Positions 57,301-62,703 are shown, counted from the stretch's first letter. The stretch is 64,000 bases of DNA from Bemisia tabaci (GCF_918797505.1 NC_092793.1:1922001-1986000), one strand, 5' to 3'. Program-made: numbers and translations. Notes: a model not told the origin generated them from the letters alone.

Positions 57301-58508
57301 TACTGACTAGAGACCTTAGAACTCTTTGATCAGCTTGAATACCTGGATAGAAGAGAGAAAAAAGTACGAGTTAAAGTAGCGATCACAAAAATTAAAACTG
57401 TAGTTTAACTGTTTTCAATAAATATGTACCACTGTGCCAGGTATGCGAGGAAACCTCTACAAACATTGATTCAACCATCGTAAGGCAATCACCCATCACA
57501 TTCACATTGAAAAAAATATAACCAGAATCAGCTCTTTTTAAATGGCTTATTGAGCATTTTGCATGGAACGCCAATTGGGGCAAATTTTCCTGCTAACGTA
57601 GCATTTCTTACACTCAAGTGATCACCACTAATTTGGCAATTCAGTTTGTTCCTTTAATCATTTTTACATCTTCATCAGCTAAACAAGTTTTTCTATCCCA
57701 AGGGAAATCTCAACTGAAAGGCTAATTTAGTTTTTCGAAAATACCTGAATTGCAAGTGGAACAATAAAAACAACTTTGTAAGAGACTAAAAGGAAGGCTC
57801 AGCAAAGAGGAATGCTAGGATAGCAAAATGTATCACCAGCGGAACAATGCAGTTTTCTCAAACAACATCAATGAGATGCTATGAAATGTTGCATGCTCTA
57901 TGAAATGCTGATTTAGATAAACTATGATTTTTGGTGTATATCACCAGCCAGCTACGGATCATTTTCAAAAGCATGGTCATGTAATGTGATTGTAGTAGAC
58001 TATTTTCATTTAAACTGTTTTGTTGACAGACCAGAAAGTTAGAGTAATCAAAATTTTGCAACGTCAGAAAACTATAGAGCAACAGGTTAAGACCATGGCC
58101 AACAGAAGTCATTACAGACATTAAAAAAAAGAGTCACATTCGGGATGCTGAGAAAAAGCCAGCAAAATGCGTCTAATTTTCAAATTCTAAAAGCAAGTGA
58201 GTAAAAATAATTTTTTTGATCTGTTTCTTCTGTAGGTCTCCGAATAAAAATTTTACTGATCATTACAGACTTGTCTCACTGAGCGGTTCTTTCATTGAAT
58301 GAAAAATGAAGAGAGGACATTGGTGAAAAAGAGGAATTAAGGAAAAATTGTGCATAGATTTAAAGCTAAACATGTACCGATCATTGAAGAGGAGAAGTAA
58401 GATGCAGGGAGCAAATCTTCCACAATAGTTGCCATTAGCCAAAACGCATCTTCCTCCTCCAATAGAAGCAGTAAAGATGCAACAGCCATATTTGTTCCTT
58501 GGCAGTAC
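15182..58508 (-). CDS. SGSM3: SGSM3, partial gene model (11 exons, C-terminal ~552 aa)
   Basis: Spliced gene for small G protein signalling modulator 3, a cytoplasmic Rab GTPase-activating/adaptor protein. Exons on the minus strand: 58378-58508, 57109-57342, 50357-50451, 49637-49782, 47721-47818, 45369-45548, 43371-43481, 37613-37780, 25760-25902, 17287-17447, 15182-15374. All introns are GT-AG and every phase joins, giving 1,660 nt and one continuous frame to a TAA stop. Domain order seen: C-terminal half of TBC (YCQG glutamine-finger motif, then [12 protein letters not shown] and LRIWDLFF), a basic linker ([10 protein letters not shown]), a helical segment with RRAKALL, an SH3 domain ([15 protein letters not shown] ... 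[13 protein letters not shown]), then a RUN domain ending in a conserved tail ([24 protein letters not shown]). Residue order matches animal SGSM3 throughout. The N-terminus and arginine finger are missing, probably upstream of the window. No frameshift or internal stop was seen, so the gene looks intact. Confidence 0.93.
15375..17286 (-). other. SGSM3: SGSM3 last intron
   Basis: 1.9-kb intron, about 70 percent of which is the palindrome 15699-17024. The remaining flanks (15375-15698 and 17025-17286) look like ordinary AT-rich intron. Confidence 0.8.
15699..17024. repeat. Fold-back element 4, 1.3-kb near-perfect palindrome
   Basis: 15699-16345 is the inverted copy of 16388-17024; the centre (16352-16387) is itself an ACTGAGCG / CGCTCAGT hairpin. 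The two arms differ at only scattered bases by eye. Each arm also contains an 11-bp local hairpin CCTCGATATCT / AGATATCGAGG (15858-15892). Outer ends are AAGAGCTTGATGCAAAAACG and its inverted copy. It fills most of the last SGSM3 intron. No ORF beyond mirrored shadows. Confidence 0.93.
17287..17447 (-). CDS. SGSM3: SGSM3 exon: RUN domain end
   Basis: Reads [20 protein letters not shown], then [20 protein letters not shown] and [14 protein letters not shown]. The acceptor is CATGTTCGCAG, so the exon starts at the Leu-Leu codons in phase 0. The donor GTAATA splits the Trp codon (phase 2). An in-frame continuation upstream of the acceptor is intronic. Confidence 0.95.
18421..19340. repeat. Three diverged tandem units, ~365 bp period
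   Basis: CGGTTGCT at 18434, 18802 and 19161 and TTTAATTTGATACCAAAAC-like blocks at 18663, 19028 and 19268 recur in the same order with about 365-bp spacing, each followed by a GTGAGAGCAATTTAAGT-like segment. The third unit is shorter. Non-coding. Confidence 0.65.
19383..20545. repeat. Solo arm of the GGAAAA fold-back family
   Basis: Shares phrases in the same order with 1-1150: CCCCGGRAAAAYGAG, GTAAATTTGACGTATTT, TGGACCYGTG, AGTGGGTACAGTCYRGGAAAGC and a final TCYAATTCGRGTTCA. No inverted partner was found beside it, so it is a single or decayed arm. Confidence 0.55.
20696..21165. mobile_element. Fold-back element 5, ~470 bp
   Basis: Arms of about 200 bp: CACCAAAAACATTTC...AGTGATATCCCACA and GGAAAACGCAAAATGTA on the left pair with TGTGGGATATCACTGCA, TTTTGCGTTTTC and GGAAATGTTTTTGGTG on the right. 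AT-rich spacer, non-coding. Confidence 0.85.
21380..21613 (-). CDS. Unknown terminal-exon-like ORF
   Basis: Open frame reading [76 protein letters not shown] and a stop. Composition looks like real protein and an AATAAA poly(A) hexamer overlaps the TAA stop. I do not recognise the family. It is not an SGSM3 exon, since the flanking exons join directly without it. It could be the last exon of a nested gene on the same strand, a retrocopy tail or an alternative end; a clear splice acceptor was not found. Confidence 0.35.
   Translation of the reverse strand: MWLIVNQPNASSDDRNCFEKCANTIILLNQESNHMNMTRQPASNYYCIKAAHLVYQDTENELVKLTLRHVLPDIILE
21660..22160. repeat. Degenerate repeat 'AAGATGGCGGA...GTGAAACTTGGTA'
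   Basis: Repeated phrases such as CCATGTTTCACAGAAATTGATAGAACATGAGCT, each ending near CCATCTTGGATTTG, with ~190-bp periodicity. Related phrases occur at 29640-30060 and 36930-37215. Confidence 0.5.
22143..22395. repeat. Tandem duplication, ~140 bp
   Basis: CAAATTTTCC...TTATTCACTATC...GAGAGGGTTGTTAT...GGCCGAAGGCCGC occurs twice (22145-22240 and 22286-22380). CCGAAGGCCGC is conserved between units. Confidence 0.65.
23357..24321. mobile_element. pogo/Tigger-like non-autonomous DNA transposon
   Basis: Inverted ends CAGTGAAACCTCGCTAAGTC (23357 on) and the inverse of CAGTAAAACCTCGCTAAGTC (ending 24321), flanked by TA on both sides (23355-23356 and 24322-24323). Such CAGTnnAACCTCGC ends with TA duplication are typical of the pogo/Tigger branch of Tc1/mariner. 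Subterminal CGCTTAACTCGGT repeats sit inside both ends. 965 bp with a GC-rich middle and no transposase. Confidence 0.85.
24690..25240. repeat. GGAAAA fold-back family, arm fragment
   Basis: Phrases such as GACACACACTTTCCTGTTTATATTGAAATACT-like units repeated about 330 bp apart (24765 and 25070), with CTGAAAATGACC and GAATTTTTCATGG, resemble 763-900. A T run of about 28 follows (25251-25278). Confidence 0.5.
25760..25902 (-). CDS. SGSM3: SGSM3 exon: RUN domain middle
   Basis: Encodes [20 protein letters not shown], then [20 protein letters not shown] and GKVLTPEE, the best-conserved block of the RUN domain. The acceptor is TTTGTATTTCAG and the donor is GTATGG, phase 0. The last 11.7-kb intron before it contains an RTE-like LINE and several fold-backs. 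Confidence 0.95.
26600..26745. repeat. Dispersed repeat, plus copy
   Basis: CCTTATGGACATTCGATTTA and the downstream AGACCCCAAAAATCTG occur here and, inverted, at 30950-31110. The TIR element 26745-28600 begins where this homology ends. Confidence 0.75.
27296..27580 (-). CDS. Unknown ORF inside TIR element
   Basis: 95-codon frame reading [40 protein letters not shown] and [20 protein letters not shown]. It is downstream of, and on the same strand as, the frame at 27859-28170, so the two may be exons of one element-encoded protein. Family unknown; could also be chance. Confidence 0.25.
   Translation of the reverse strand: MIVLLLSCSMPFSQLHSNGVVAWGFEDAYLHLHRFVSQLLQLQLKSFLQVMDASGLVDHNDSRLTLSHIFSCFHVNWLSDKALTKTVTSLVGAP
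27859..28170 (-). CDS. Unknown ORF/exon inside TIR element
   Basis: After a strong acceptor (TTTTTATTTTTTGTCACAG) the frame reads [80 protein letters not shown] and stops at 27859. Three tandem GGTACC units give the PVPVPP run. The composition is protein-like and helix-rich, but I cannot assign a family. Confidence 0.35.
   Translation of the reverse strand, partial: QFDMSHPQIIWAASAPVPVPPEVSTLADTLEEKLVKFLFYLQDDLYQITTKKMKRDLVKFSQYLWTSFQSLEQVLNSHAGCILSKLFPLRQRHNILIPMRLNV
29640..30060. repeat. Degenerate tandem repeat 'GTGAAACTTGGTA'
   Basis: CCGATTTAAGTGAAACYYGGTA, TAAAATGCTATC and AAATCYAAGATGG recur two to three times at irregular spacing. Same family as 21660-22160 and 36930-37215. A GGAAAA-family stretch follows to about 30260, then a poly(A) run (30287-30314). 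Confidence 0.55.
30950..31110. repeat. Dispersed repeat, inverted copy
   Basis: Inverse of 26600-26745: CAGATTTTTGGGGTCTATAT, TAAATCGAATGTCCATAAGG and AGTGCACGATTGTTAC. This copy lacks the TIR element, so it shows the flank in uninterrupted form, after a C run at 30948-30960. Confidence 0.75.
31430..32420 (-). pseudogene. RTE-like LINE reverse transcriptase, 3' segment
   Basis: Minus-strand frame from about 32420: [42 protein letters not shown], the catalytic motif FADDYVVIA (about 32150-32175), then [40 protein letters not shown], and [20 protein letters not shown]. This matches the palm, thumb and C-terminal region of RTE-type LINE polymerases. Two stops directly after FADD, a stop in EVW*LK and a frameshift near 31600 show it is dead. 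It continues at 35805-36780 beyond an inserted fold-back. Confidence 0.85.
32938..34073. mobile_element. 1.1-kb insertion in left palindrome arm
   Basis: The right arm reads AAAAAGTGGGGTACAACTTT across the junction, while the left arm reads AAGTGGG then 1.1 kb then GTGGGTAAGGTACAAC. GTGGG on both sides may be a target duplication. Inside are a perfect 12-bp hairpin (33038-33064), A15 and G14-15 runs, and a ~27-bp direct repeat TATCACTCTCCCGARGGCAG at 33779 and 33876. No recognisable ORF. Confidence 0.75.
33038..33064. repeat. Perfect 12-bp hairpin
   Basis: AAATATAATCTT-GCA-AAGATTATATTT, within the 1.1-kb insertion. Confidence 0.85.
35805..36780 (-). pseudogene. RTE-like LINE reverse transcriptase, 5' segment
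   Basis: Upstream part of the same element: [16 protein letters not shown] (finger region, about 36250-36300), [33 protein letters not shown] and the palm motif [20 protein letters not shown] (35830-35885). The frame is interrupted by stops and shifts. It ends exactly where the palindrome begins, and resumes on its far side. Confidence 0.82.
36930..37215. repeat. Degenerate 'AAGATGGTGGATGTGGCCCAAAA' repeat
   Basis: GTGAAACTTGGATT, then AATATGGCGGATGTGGCCCA and, about 130 bp on, AAGATGGTGGATGTGGCCCA. Same family as 29640-30060. Confidence 0.55.
37613..37780 (-). CDS. SGSM3: SGSM3 exon: SH3 end and RUN start
   Basis: Reads [16 protein letters not shown] (last SH3 strand, with the WFPxxxV motif), then [38 protein letters not shown] (start of the RUN domain). 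The acceptor is TCTGTTTTCAG and the donor is GTTAGT. It follows a 5.6-kb intron and precedes an 11.7-kb intron. It has no in-frame ATG near its start, so simple ORF scans miss it. Confidence 0.93.
39449..40945. repeat. Fold-back element 7, ~1.5 kb
   Basis: 39449-39868 inversely matches 40524-40945: AACTTTTGAACCGTTTAAGATAC against GTATCTCTAACGATTCAAAAGTT, GACCATCTTCTAA against TTAGAAGATGGTC, GGTACCTTGTGATACCTCAT against ATGAGGTATCACAAAG and GGAATCACTTCAAA against its inverse. The loop holds a hAT-type MITE (39869-40197). Confidence 0.85.
39869..40197. mobile_element. hAT-type MITE
   Basis: Inverted ends TAGGGGTGTTC and GAACACCCCTA, flanked by an 8-bp near-duplication TTTTGAAC (39861-39868) / TTTTGGAC (40198-40205). 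329 bp, non-coding, inserted exactly at the arm/loop boundary of fold-back 7. An 8-bp duplication is the hAT hallmark. Confidence 0.75.
43104..43336. mobile_element. MITE, AGAAAGGAACCAA family, copy 1
   Basis: TTCATCAGAAAGGAACCAAC (43101 on) and inverted GTTGGTTCCTTTCTGATAAA (about 43313-43333), continuing inward as AACTGAGAAAAA / TTTTTTCGAAAA. Ends about 35 bp from the donor of the SGSM3 SH3 exon. Confidence 0.75.
43371..43481 (-). CDS. SGSM3: SGSM3 exon: SH3 domain, first part
   Basis: Encodes [20 protein letters not shown], then [18 protein letters not shown]. ALxDF...DELxFxKxDxIxI and the tryptophan of CWVGEL are SH3 hallmarks; the SH3 proline-binding surface continues into the next exon (GWFPAKF). 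The acceptor is ATTTTTGCAG-like (AACTTTTGCAG) and the donor is GTAAGG. A MITE end lies about 35 bp past the donor. Confidence 0.95.
44428..44603. mobile_element. Short TIR element
   Basis: AAGCCGACTGCACACACAGC (from about 44431) and CAAATGGGGACCTGCAAGTG pair with CACTTGCATATCCCCATTTG and CAGTCGGCTTTA at the other end. Internal CTGCAAGTG repeats. 176 bp; small ORFs are shadows. Confidence 0.7.
45023..45135. mobile_element. 113-bp hAT-type MITE with perfect TSD
   Basis: Inverted ends CAGTGGCGTGGC and GCCACGCCACTG, flanked by a perfect 8-bp duplication ATATTTTT (45015-45022 and 45136-45143). Its interior is an imperfect AATCGAT / TATCAAT inverted repeat. Size, TIR and TSD fit a hAT MITE. Confidence 0.88.
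45369..45548 (-). CDS. SGSM3: SGSM3 exon: helical region before SH3
   Basis: Reads [20 protein letters not shown], then [20 protein letters not shown], ending in [11 protein letters not shown]. This aligns with ELVADLREAILRVARHF and SRSHRRRAKALL of known SGSM3. The acceptor is TCTTTTTCACAG and the donor is GTAAGT. A MITE begins only about 45 bp upstream of the acceptor (45593), which is the tightest TE-to-exon spacing in the gene. Confidence 0.95.
45593..46147. mobile_element. MITE, ACTAGACAAGG family, copy B
   Basis: GGACCACTAGACAAGGTACG (45593 on) followed by AAAATTTCACGTAGAACACG and ATTACTGAAA; the inverted arm ends CATACCTTGTCTGGAGGTG. The middle (about 45710-45980) differs from copies A and C. 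Confidence 0.82.
46668..47388 (+). mobile_element. Possible Helitron-like element, 3' end
   Basis: At 47367-47388 a 6-bp GC hairpin GGGGGC-AAA-GCCCCC is followed by TGTCTAG, the arrangement seen at Helitron 3' ends (hairpin, short spacer, CTRR). Upstream are TTCTGGAACTTTCTAGAA-like repeats and a very GC-rich block starting with a C run at 46667. The base after CTAG is C, not the expected T, and no 5' TC end was identified, so the left boundary is a guess. Confidence 0.35.
47395..47450. repeat. 16-bp perfect inverted repeat
   Basis: AATAATTACTCTATAC (47395-47410) and its exact inverse (47435-47450) flank a 24-base loop that itself has ACTAG / CTAGT. It starts seven bases after the Helitron-like CTAG. 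Confidence 0.8.
47721..47818 (-). CDS. SGSM3: SGSM3 exon: linker ([11 protein letters not shown])
   Basis: Encodes [20 protein letters not shown] then [13 protein letters not shown]. This corresponds to the ALLFGEDDLEALKAKNIKQT region of vertebrate SGSM3. The acceptor is TTTAAATTTCAG and the donor is GTATGA. Length 98 nt; phases 2 in and 1 out. An apparent plus-strand ORF across it is an antisense shadow. Confidence 0.92.
47819..49636 (-). other. SGSM3: SGSM3 1.8-kb intron
   Basis: Contains a possible degenerate tRNA-derived SINE (48530-48655). The plus strand from about 48108 to 48310 can be read as an open frame after a CCCACAG acceptor-like site, but nothing about it is recognisable. 48660-49636 includes several ATGAAATATTT repeats near 49200-49430. 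Confidence 0.6.
48530..48655 (-). mobile_element. Possible degenerate tRNA-derived SINE
   Basis: Minus strand has a B-box-like CAGGTTCGTGTCTGCC (about 48590-48615), a weaker upstream A-box-like TGATCTGTTAAAA, and an AT-rich tail ATTAAAATAAATTTAAATAA. No clean poly(A) or target duplication seen. Confidence 0.35.
49637..49782 (-). CDS. SGSM3: SGSM3 exon: TQRRKHLAF linker
   Basis: Reads [20 protein letters not shown] then [20 protein letters not shown] and KQRLN. The TQRRKHLA(F/Y)(I/L)xADQ block is a strong SGSM3 signature after the TBC domain. The acceptor is TTTTTCCTCAG and the donor is GTTTGC. It ends in phase 2, completing an Arg codon with the exon at 47818. Confidence 0.93.
49824..50170. 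repeat. AGAAAGGAACCAA family, copies
   Basis: AGAAAGGAACCAAG occurs at about 49829, 50064 and 50136, with inverted CTTGGTTC near 50190. Related to the TIR of 43104-43336. The element boundaries are unclear. It lies in the 574-bp intron between two SGSM3 exons. Confidence 0.5.
50357..50451 (-). CDS. SGSM3: SGSM3 exon: end of TBC region
   Basis: Short 95-nt exon reading [18 protein letters not shown] then [13 protein letters not shown]. It corresponds to the SENSASIFNTLSD-type segment that follows the TBC domain in SGSM3. The acceptor is TTTTTTTCAG and the donor is a consensus GTAAGT at 50356. It ends in phase 0. Too short to show up in simple ORF scans because it lacks a start codon. Confidence 0.9.
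51173..51490. repeat. Diverged tandem duplication, ~165 bp
   Basis: TGAACTCTGCAGGRGASCAACARTTTTACTT at about 51177 and 51343, then TTTTTAAAAAGTTTGACARAG and ATTTTGGACCACTG in both units. Non-coding. Confidence 0.7.
51935..52090. repeat. GGCCGTTCACAAATTACGTAAGGC repeat
   Basis: ATTACGTAAGGC occurs twice (about 51955 and 52043) with CCCCCTCCCC runs between. A similar GGTCGTTCATAATATACGTAAT phrase is at 39238. Probably the end of a dispersed element. Confidence 0.5.
52597..52872. repeat. 21-bp tandem array GGCGTCGCGGACGCT, left
   Basis: About 13 units of GGCGTCGCGGACGCTaaaggA-type 21-mers with GGACGCT/GGACACT variants. Because 21 is a multiple of 3 the array stays open and gives a false SRTLKEA-repeat protein. 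It is related to the right array in the same orientation. Confidence 0.88.
53100..53600. repeat. Facing 20-21-bp arrays of ATCGATCGA / TCGATCGAT units
   Basis: 53120-53290 is units of GTGAATCGATCGACAAAAGCC; 53290-53580 is the inverted type, CGATTCACGTTTTTTTCCGAT. The two half-arrays face each other across about 53290-53340, forming the centre of the palindrome. Period is again about 21 bp. Confidence 0.85.
53826..54162. repeat. 21-bp tandem array GGCGTCGCGGACGCT, right
   Basis: About 16 units of the same 21-mer family as 52597-52872. Single-copy arm segments just inside each array are inverted copies: 52873-52919 (TTAAGGCGCGTCTGTCCGCG) matches 53785-53830. Confidence 0.88.
54494..56438 (-). 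mobile_element. Tc1/mariner-type element
   Basis: About 44-bp inverted ends (TAGTCTGCCCCAAATAGG... and TTGTTTGTCCCAGATAGG..., both continuing GAGCGCTGGAAAATCAGAAT) flanked by TA on both sides (54492-54493 and 56439-56440). It encloses a dead transposase at 55083-56180. It sits only 30 bp from the hAT-like element. Confidence 0.88.
55083..56180 (-). pseudogene. Mariner-like (DDE_3) transposase, internally deleted
   Basis: Single reading frame of 366 codons. N-terminal helix-turn-helix part: [58 protein letters not shown]. First catalytic motif degraded: FLDKT followed by a stop where LDETW is usual. Then [40 protein letters not shown] and TGDYHEE. It then jumps to the C-terminal [14 protein letters not shown] and an acidic tail ([18 protein letters not shown]). 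The second and third catalytic acids are deleted. At least four in-frame stops, no frameshift. Confidence 0.88.
57109..57342 (-). CDS. SGSM3: SGSM3 exon: TBC domain core
   Basis: Encodes [34 protein letters not shown] and [12 protein letters not shown], the C-terminal half of the TBC fold, ending in LGMLKIK. The acceptor is CTTCTATCCAG. The donor GTTCGT is weak but is the only one that keeps the frame (phase 1) into the exon at 50451. Confidence 0.94.
57343..58377 (-). other. SGSM3: SGSM3 intron (TBC)
   Basis: 1.0-kb AT-rich intron between the two TBC exons. I see no repeat, RNA gene or alternative exon in it; short open frames on both strands look random. Confidence 0.7.
58378..58508 (-). 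CDS. SGSM3: SGSM3 exon: TBC domain, YCQG motif
   Basis: First visible exon in transcript order. It begins with one base completing a Gly codon and reads [20 protein letters not shown], then [15 protein letters not shown] and [10 protein letters not shown]. YxQ is the glutamine-finger motif of TBC RabGAP domains. The acceptor is ...TTTATCTTTAG and the donor is GTACAT at 58377. It ends in phase 1, joining the exon at 57342. The exon carrying the preceding arginine finger was not found in 58509-64000. Confidence 0.93.
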
Positions 58509-59094
58509 CTAAAGATAAAATAAAAATGTTTTGAGTATAAAAAGGAAAGTTATTTCAACAGGCATTTCCATAGTCATGGCAGCGCAGCATAATTTCAGGG
58601 GTTAAAAAGATGGATTCAAGGTTCAAATTTCAAATACTATCATTTATTGGGAAAGAAAAATGGTTTAAATCTTGATTCATGATTGCAAGAGGGGGAAAAA
58701 TATATAGGTACACAAAGAACAAGTCCTATGTTGCATGACTTTCACTTGAAGCTGCATGATGTGCACAAGTACAGAAAAAATAAATTATTGATTTTGTCTA
58801 AATATTATGATCACTATACTGAGAAGGGAGGGAGAAAGGGGGAGGGGTAAACTAATGACTACTTAATAATAATGGCCTTCAATAATCCTCTTCTGTTAAC
58901 GTAGAAACTGTTCATCTAGTTGAATTTTCACAAGATTTTGACTTATTATTACTTTATTTTTCATTTGAGAGGCTTGAAGGACAAGGCGCTTGAGTGCAGT
59001 GTTTGCTATTTCGAGTAAAACGTGTTTTCAGTTTTTAAATTATACTTATGAAGCCTCATGGCAGACAGGAAGTTCAAACTCACATTTTGATGCT

Positions 59095-62000
59095 TAAAAA
59101 TTTGATTTTACCAGCAGTCCAGTCAATCTGGCCCAAAAAAGGGATCTACTTTGCGAAAATCGGAGGAGAAAAAAGTAAGACGGATCCCCATGTAATTTTG
59201 GTTGCTGAATCCGAATCTGATGTTTGCCAACAAAAATTTTGCCCGGAAATGGCCGCCATCTTGAAAAATGGCGGAAAATCACGTTTTTTCCCCAAAATCT
59301 CACTTATGGGGTTTTCGACAATATGAGTTATTTTCATTTTAAAAGTACGTAAAATTTCCTATCAAACGGCCTTTAGATTTTTGAAATCGAACCATTAGGG
59401 TAAAAGTTATGGGCGATCGCGTTAGGGGTGGTTTTACGGGTTGATGAGTTTTTCGTAAAATTTGCTGTATAAAAACGCTGTAACGCCGTTGGAAGTGAAA
59501 CAAAAATTCCGAAAATGGTTTGCATATGTCCCCCTTGGTACCAGTGACCCTCCGCCATGAAAAAATCCCCCACCCCTGCCCCTCATTCAATGTGCACTTT
59601 TTTCAATAAAATCACACTAATTACAGATGTCGAAAATGTATGCAAAACCCTCATGGACCACTTGGTTATCCAACTCCCATCGCCCCCCTTAACCCCGTTA
59701 TGAATCCCCTCACCTACCCCTCTCCCCACAAATCCCTCCCCGCCTCTCTATTCCTCCACCCCAAACCCTTATAAGCCATATAAGAGCCACCGAAAGGATT
59801 CTGAAAGCAAGAATTTTTTTTTTTTTTTTTTTTTTTTTTTATAGGCGGGGAAAATCTTTTAAAGACTTCATCTTAGACAGCTAGGAACCCAAGATGGGTG
59901 TGTGGGATTTCCACCCCCTAAAAACCCCTCCGCTTTGGGTGAGCGAATTGGAAAAAAAAGAACTGAATGAATGTTGACTTGAATCCCTGGTAAAAATTGG
60001 CAGTAGGATATGTGTTCCAAGATATTATAGACCGACAGACGGCTGTAAGTTTTCCTATAGCTTCTGTAGCCAACAATGCAATTTCTTATAGCCATAGCCC
60101 GTGGCAAAAAAGCTACAGCCAGGCGATATACTGTACAGCCCGGCGATAAGAACCATAGCCTGGCTGTATAATTGTTTATCGCTTAATTCGTGTAGCCCGG
60201 CTGTATAATTTTTTATCGTTTCGTGTAGCCCGTTTGTGTAATTTTTTTCGCTCTCTACAGCCAGTTATATAATTTTCTATCGCCTTCTATATACGGCTGT
60301 AAGAATTCCTATGGTATTTTGAATAACGCAGCTCCTATTGATAATTTTCACCAGGGATAGCTTTTTCTCTATAACATTTTCCATAAAGCCGCTCCAACTC
60401 GGTAAATTCGGTATTTTAATCAAAAGTTCATAAATCCACAACAAATCCGGCGTTAAGGTTTCATAACGATCAGGCAATTAATTGACAGTCTGCAAATCAA
60501 GAATTCTGATGTTTTTCATTCCATTGTGGCGTTCTTTTTCAAAAATTTTAACGGATGTTACTTCGGAGGCCCGAGCTATTTCGCCGGCGGATTTTGAGAT
60601 AAATTACGAGGTATTACTTGATCAGGGTGAACTGATGATTGTGGTGTGATACACATTACGCCGCCCATACCATGGAAGGTGTTCATTCCATCAAGCATCT
60701 GACTATTAAAATCCGCATTATCGAATATGAACTGAAAGAAAGCGTAAAAATTGATTTTTAAGGGTCCATGCAAAATAGCAGCGGTTTCAAATTTCAAAAG
60801 TTCATGGTATGGTGCAACATATGCGAGAGAATTCAATACAGCAATCAATTTTTTCCATCCGAATTTTTTGCACACATACGCTGAAACTCCGATTTGGATG
60901 GGCGAATTATACAACCAAGGTCTGACTGCTGAAATTGCCGAGTGAGAAATCGCGTTGACTTTTTTTTGGAACTTCGGTTTACTCTTAACTTTTTTGTTAT
61001 TTAGAATAATAGTATCAAGAAGGAGCTTTAGAGACTCTGGAATGTTTGATTCTGTGTTCTTAAAAAAATAACCAAACCAAACCAAACCAATCGGTGATAT
61101 CTTTTCATGGTTTTGGTGATAAAATTCTCAACAAAGCTTGGTAAAATCAGGTTTTAAGTAATAAAAATGCTGAAAGGCTACGTATCATGGAAACTGCTGC
61201 AAAAATAATTCTCGAGGATATCAGAACGAAGGTTTACGACACAGAAAACTATCCTGCATCTGATGATTTTTTTTAAGAACGCAGAATCAGACATTCCAGA
61301 TTCTCTGAAGCTCCTACTTCATACTATAATTCTAAATAACAAAAAAGTTAAGAGCAAACCGAAGTTCCAAAAAAAAAAGTCAAAGCGACTTCTCACTCTG
61401 TAATTACAGCAGTCAGTGTAAAACCGAATTTACCGGGTTGGAGCGGAATTATGGAAAATGTTACAGAGAAACAGCTATTCAAGACAACATTCATTCAGTT
61501 CTTTTTTTTTTCCAATTCGCTCACCCAAAGCGGAGGGGTTTTTTGGGGGATGGAAATCCCACACACCCATCTTGGGTTCCTAGCTGTCTAAGATGAAGTC
61601 TTTAAAAGATTTTCCCCGCTTATAAAAAAAAAAAAAAAAAAAAAAAAATTCTTGCTTTCAGAATCCTTTCAGTGACTCTTATATGGCTTATGAGGGTTTG
61701 GGGTGGAGGAATAGAGAGGCGGGGAGGGGTAGGTGAGGGGATTCATAACGGGGTTAAGGGGGGCGATGGGAGTTGGAAAACCAAGTGGTCCATGAGGGTT
61801 TTGCATTCATTTTCGACATCTGTAATTAGTGTGATTTAATTGAAAAAGTGCACATTGAATGAGGGGCGGGGGTGGGGGATTTTTTCATGGCAGAGGGTCA
61901 CTGGTACCAAGGGGGACATATGCAAACCATTTTCGGAATTTTTGTTTCACTTCCAACGGCGTTACAGCGTTTTTATACAGCAAATTTTACGAAAAACTCA

Positions 62001-62332
62001 TCAACCCGTAAAACCACCCCTAACGCGATCGCCCATAACTTTTACCCTAATGGTTCGATTTCAAAAATCTAAAGGCCGTTTGATAGGAAATTTTACGTGC
62101 TTTTAAAATGAAAATAACTCATATTGTCGAAAACCCCATAAGTGAGATTTTGGGGGAAAAACGTGATTTTCCGCCATTTTTCAAGATGGCGGCCATTTCC
62201 GGGCAAAATTTTTGTTGGCAAACATCAGATTCGGATTCAGCAACCAAAATTACAAGGGGATCCGTCTTACTTTTTTCTCCTCCGATTTTCGCAAAATAAA
62301 ATGCTAGATTGACTGGACTACAGTGAATTTTT
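59095..62332. mobile_element. Fold-back element 8, 3.2 kb, unequal arms
   Basis: 59095-60000 is a near-identical inverted copy of 61470-62332 (e.g. GCGATCGCGTTAGGGGTGGT and its inverse; T28 at 59816-59840 mirrors A25 at 61624-61648). Further in, 60350-60430 matches 61400-61470, and 60958-61075 matches 61268-61385, but the left arm holds about 530 bp (60431-60957) and other segments that the right arm lacks. The centre is near 61170. Confidence 0.88.
60576..61085 (-). CDS. TE-associated protein fragment (FxNTFHGMGG motif)
   Basis: 170-codon frame reading SLKLLLDTIILNNKKVKSKP, ISAVRPWLYNSPIQIGVSAY, KFGWKKLIAVLNSLAYVAPY HELLKFE, FDNADFNSQMLDGMNTFHGM and GGVMCITP. A D-N-(A/V)-D-x-N ... LDGxxTFHxMG block recurs in repeat-encoded hypothetical proteins of many invertebrates, from memory; the superfamily and function are unknown to me. 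The frame is open but probably incomplete. Its first ~40 codons are mirrored in the right arm (61268-61400). Confidence 0.5.
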   Translation of the reverse strand: MVWFGYFFKNTESNIPESLKLLLDTIILNNKKVKSKPKFQKKVNAISHSAISAVRPWLYNSPIQIGVSAYVCKKFGWKKLIAVLNSLAYVAPYHELLKFETAAILHGPLKINFYAFFQFIFDNADFNSQMLDGMNTFHGMGGVMCITPQSSVHPDQVIPRNLSQNPPAK

Positions 62333-62703
62333 CACAGAATTTAATTCAACCCTAGATTTACTTGAAATCATTATTATCTCAATTTTTTTCGAAAATTACA
62401 CTTAGGTCCTTTATCCTCCAAGCCCCTCATTTAGTACTCTTCTATTCTGAATGATCCTTGATTCACGATAGAATTTACTTTAGTTGAACAAAATATGAGG
62501 AGACTAGGCAGTGAGAAAAGCAGAGGAGTATTCTAGAGAGCTTATACTTCCAATATAATCAAGATAAGATCGAGGAATGAGCATGGAGGCTACAATTCCA
62601 GAACATGCAAGGTTTCTCTTGAGATTTTTAATAATATTTTTCTTGGAGAGAGGAAATTCATTATTCACCAAAGAAATTAGAAATCAGTTTAAAAAATCTG
62701 ATA

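Noticed and set aside
59339..59590. 83-aa ORF duplicated at 61840-62106
   Set aside because: Same cause: inverted arms of a fold-back element, with stops and frame differences between the copies.
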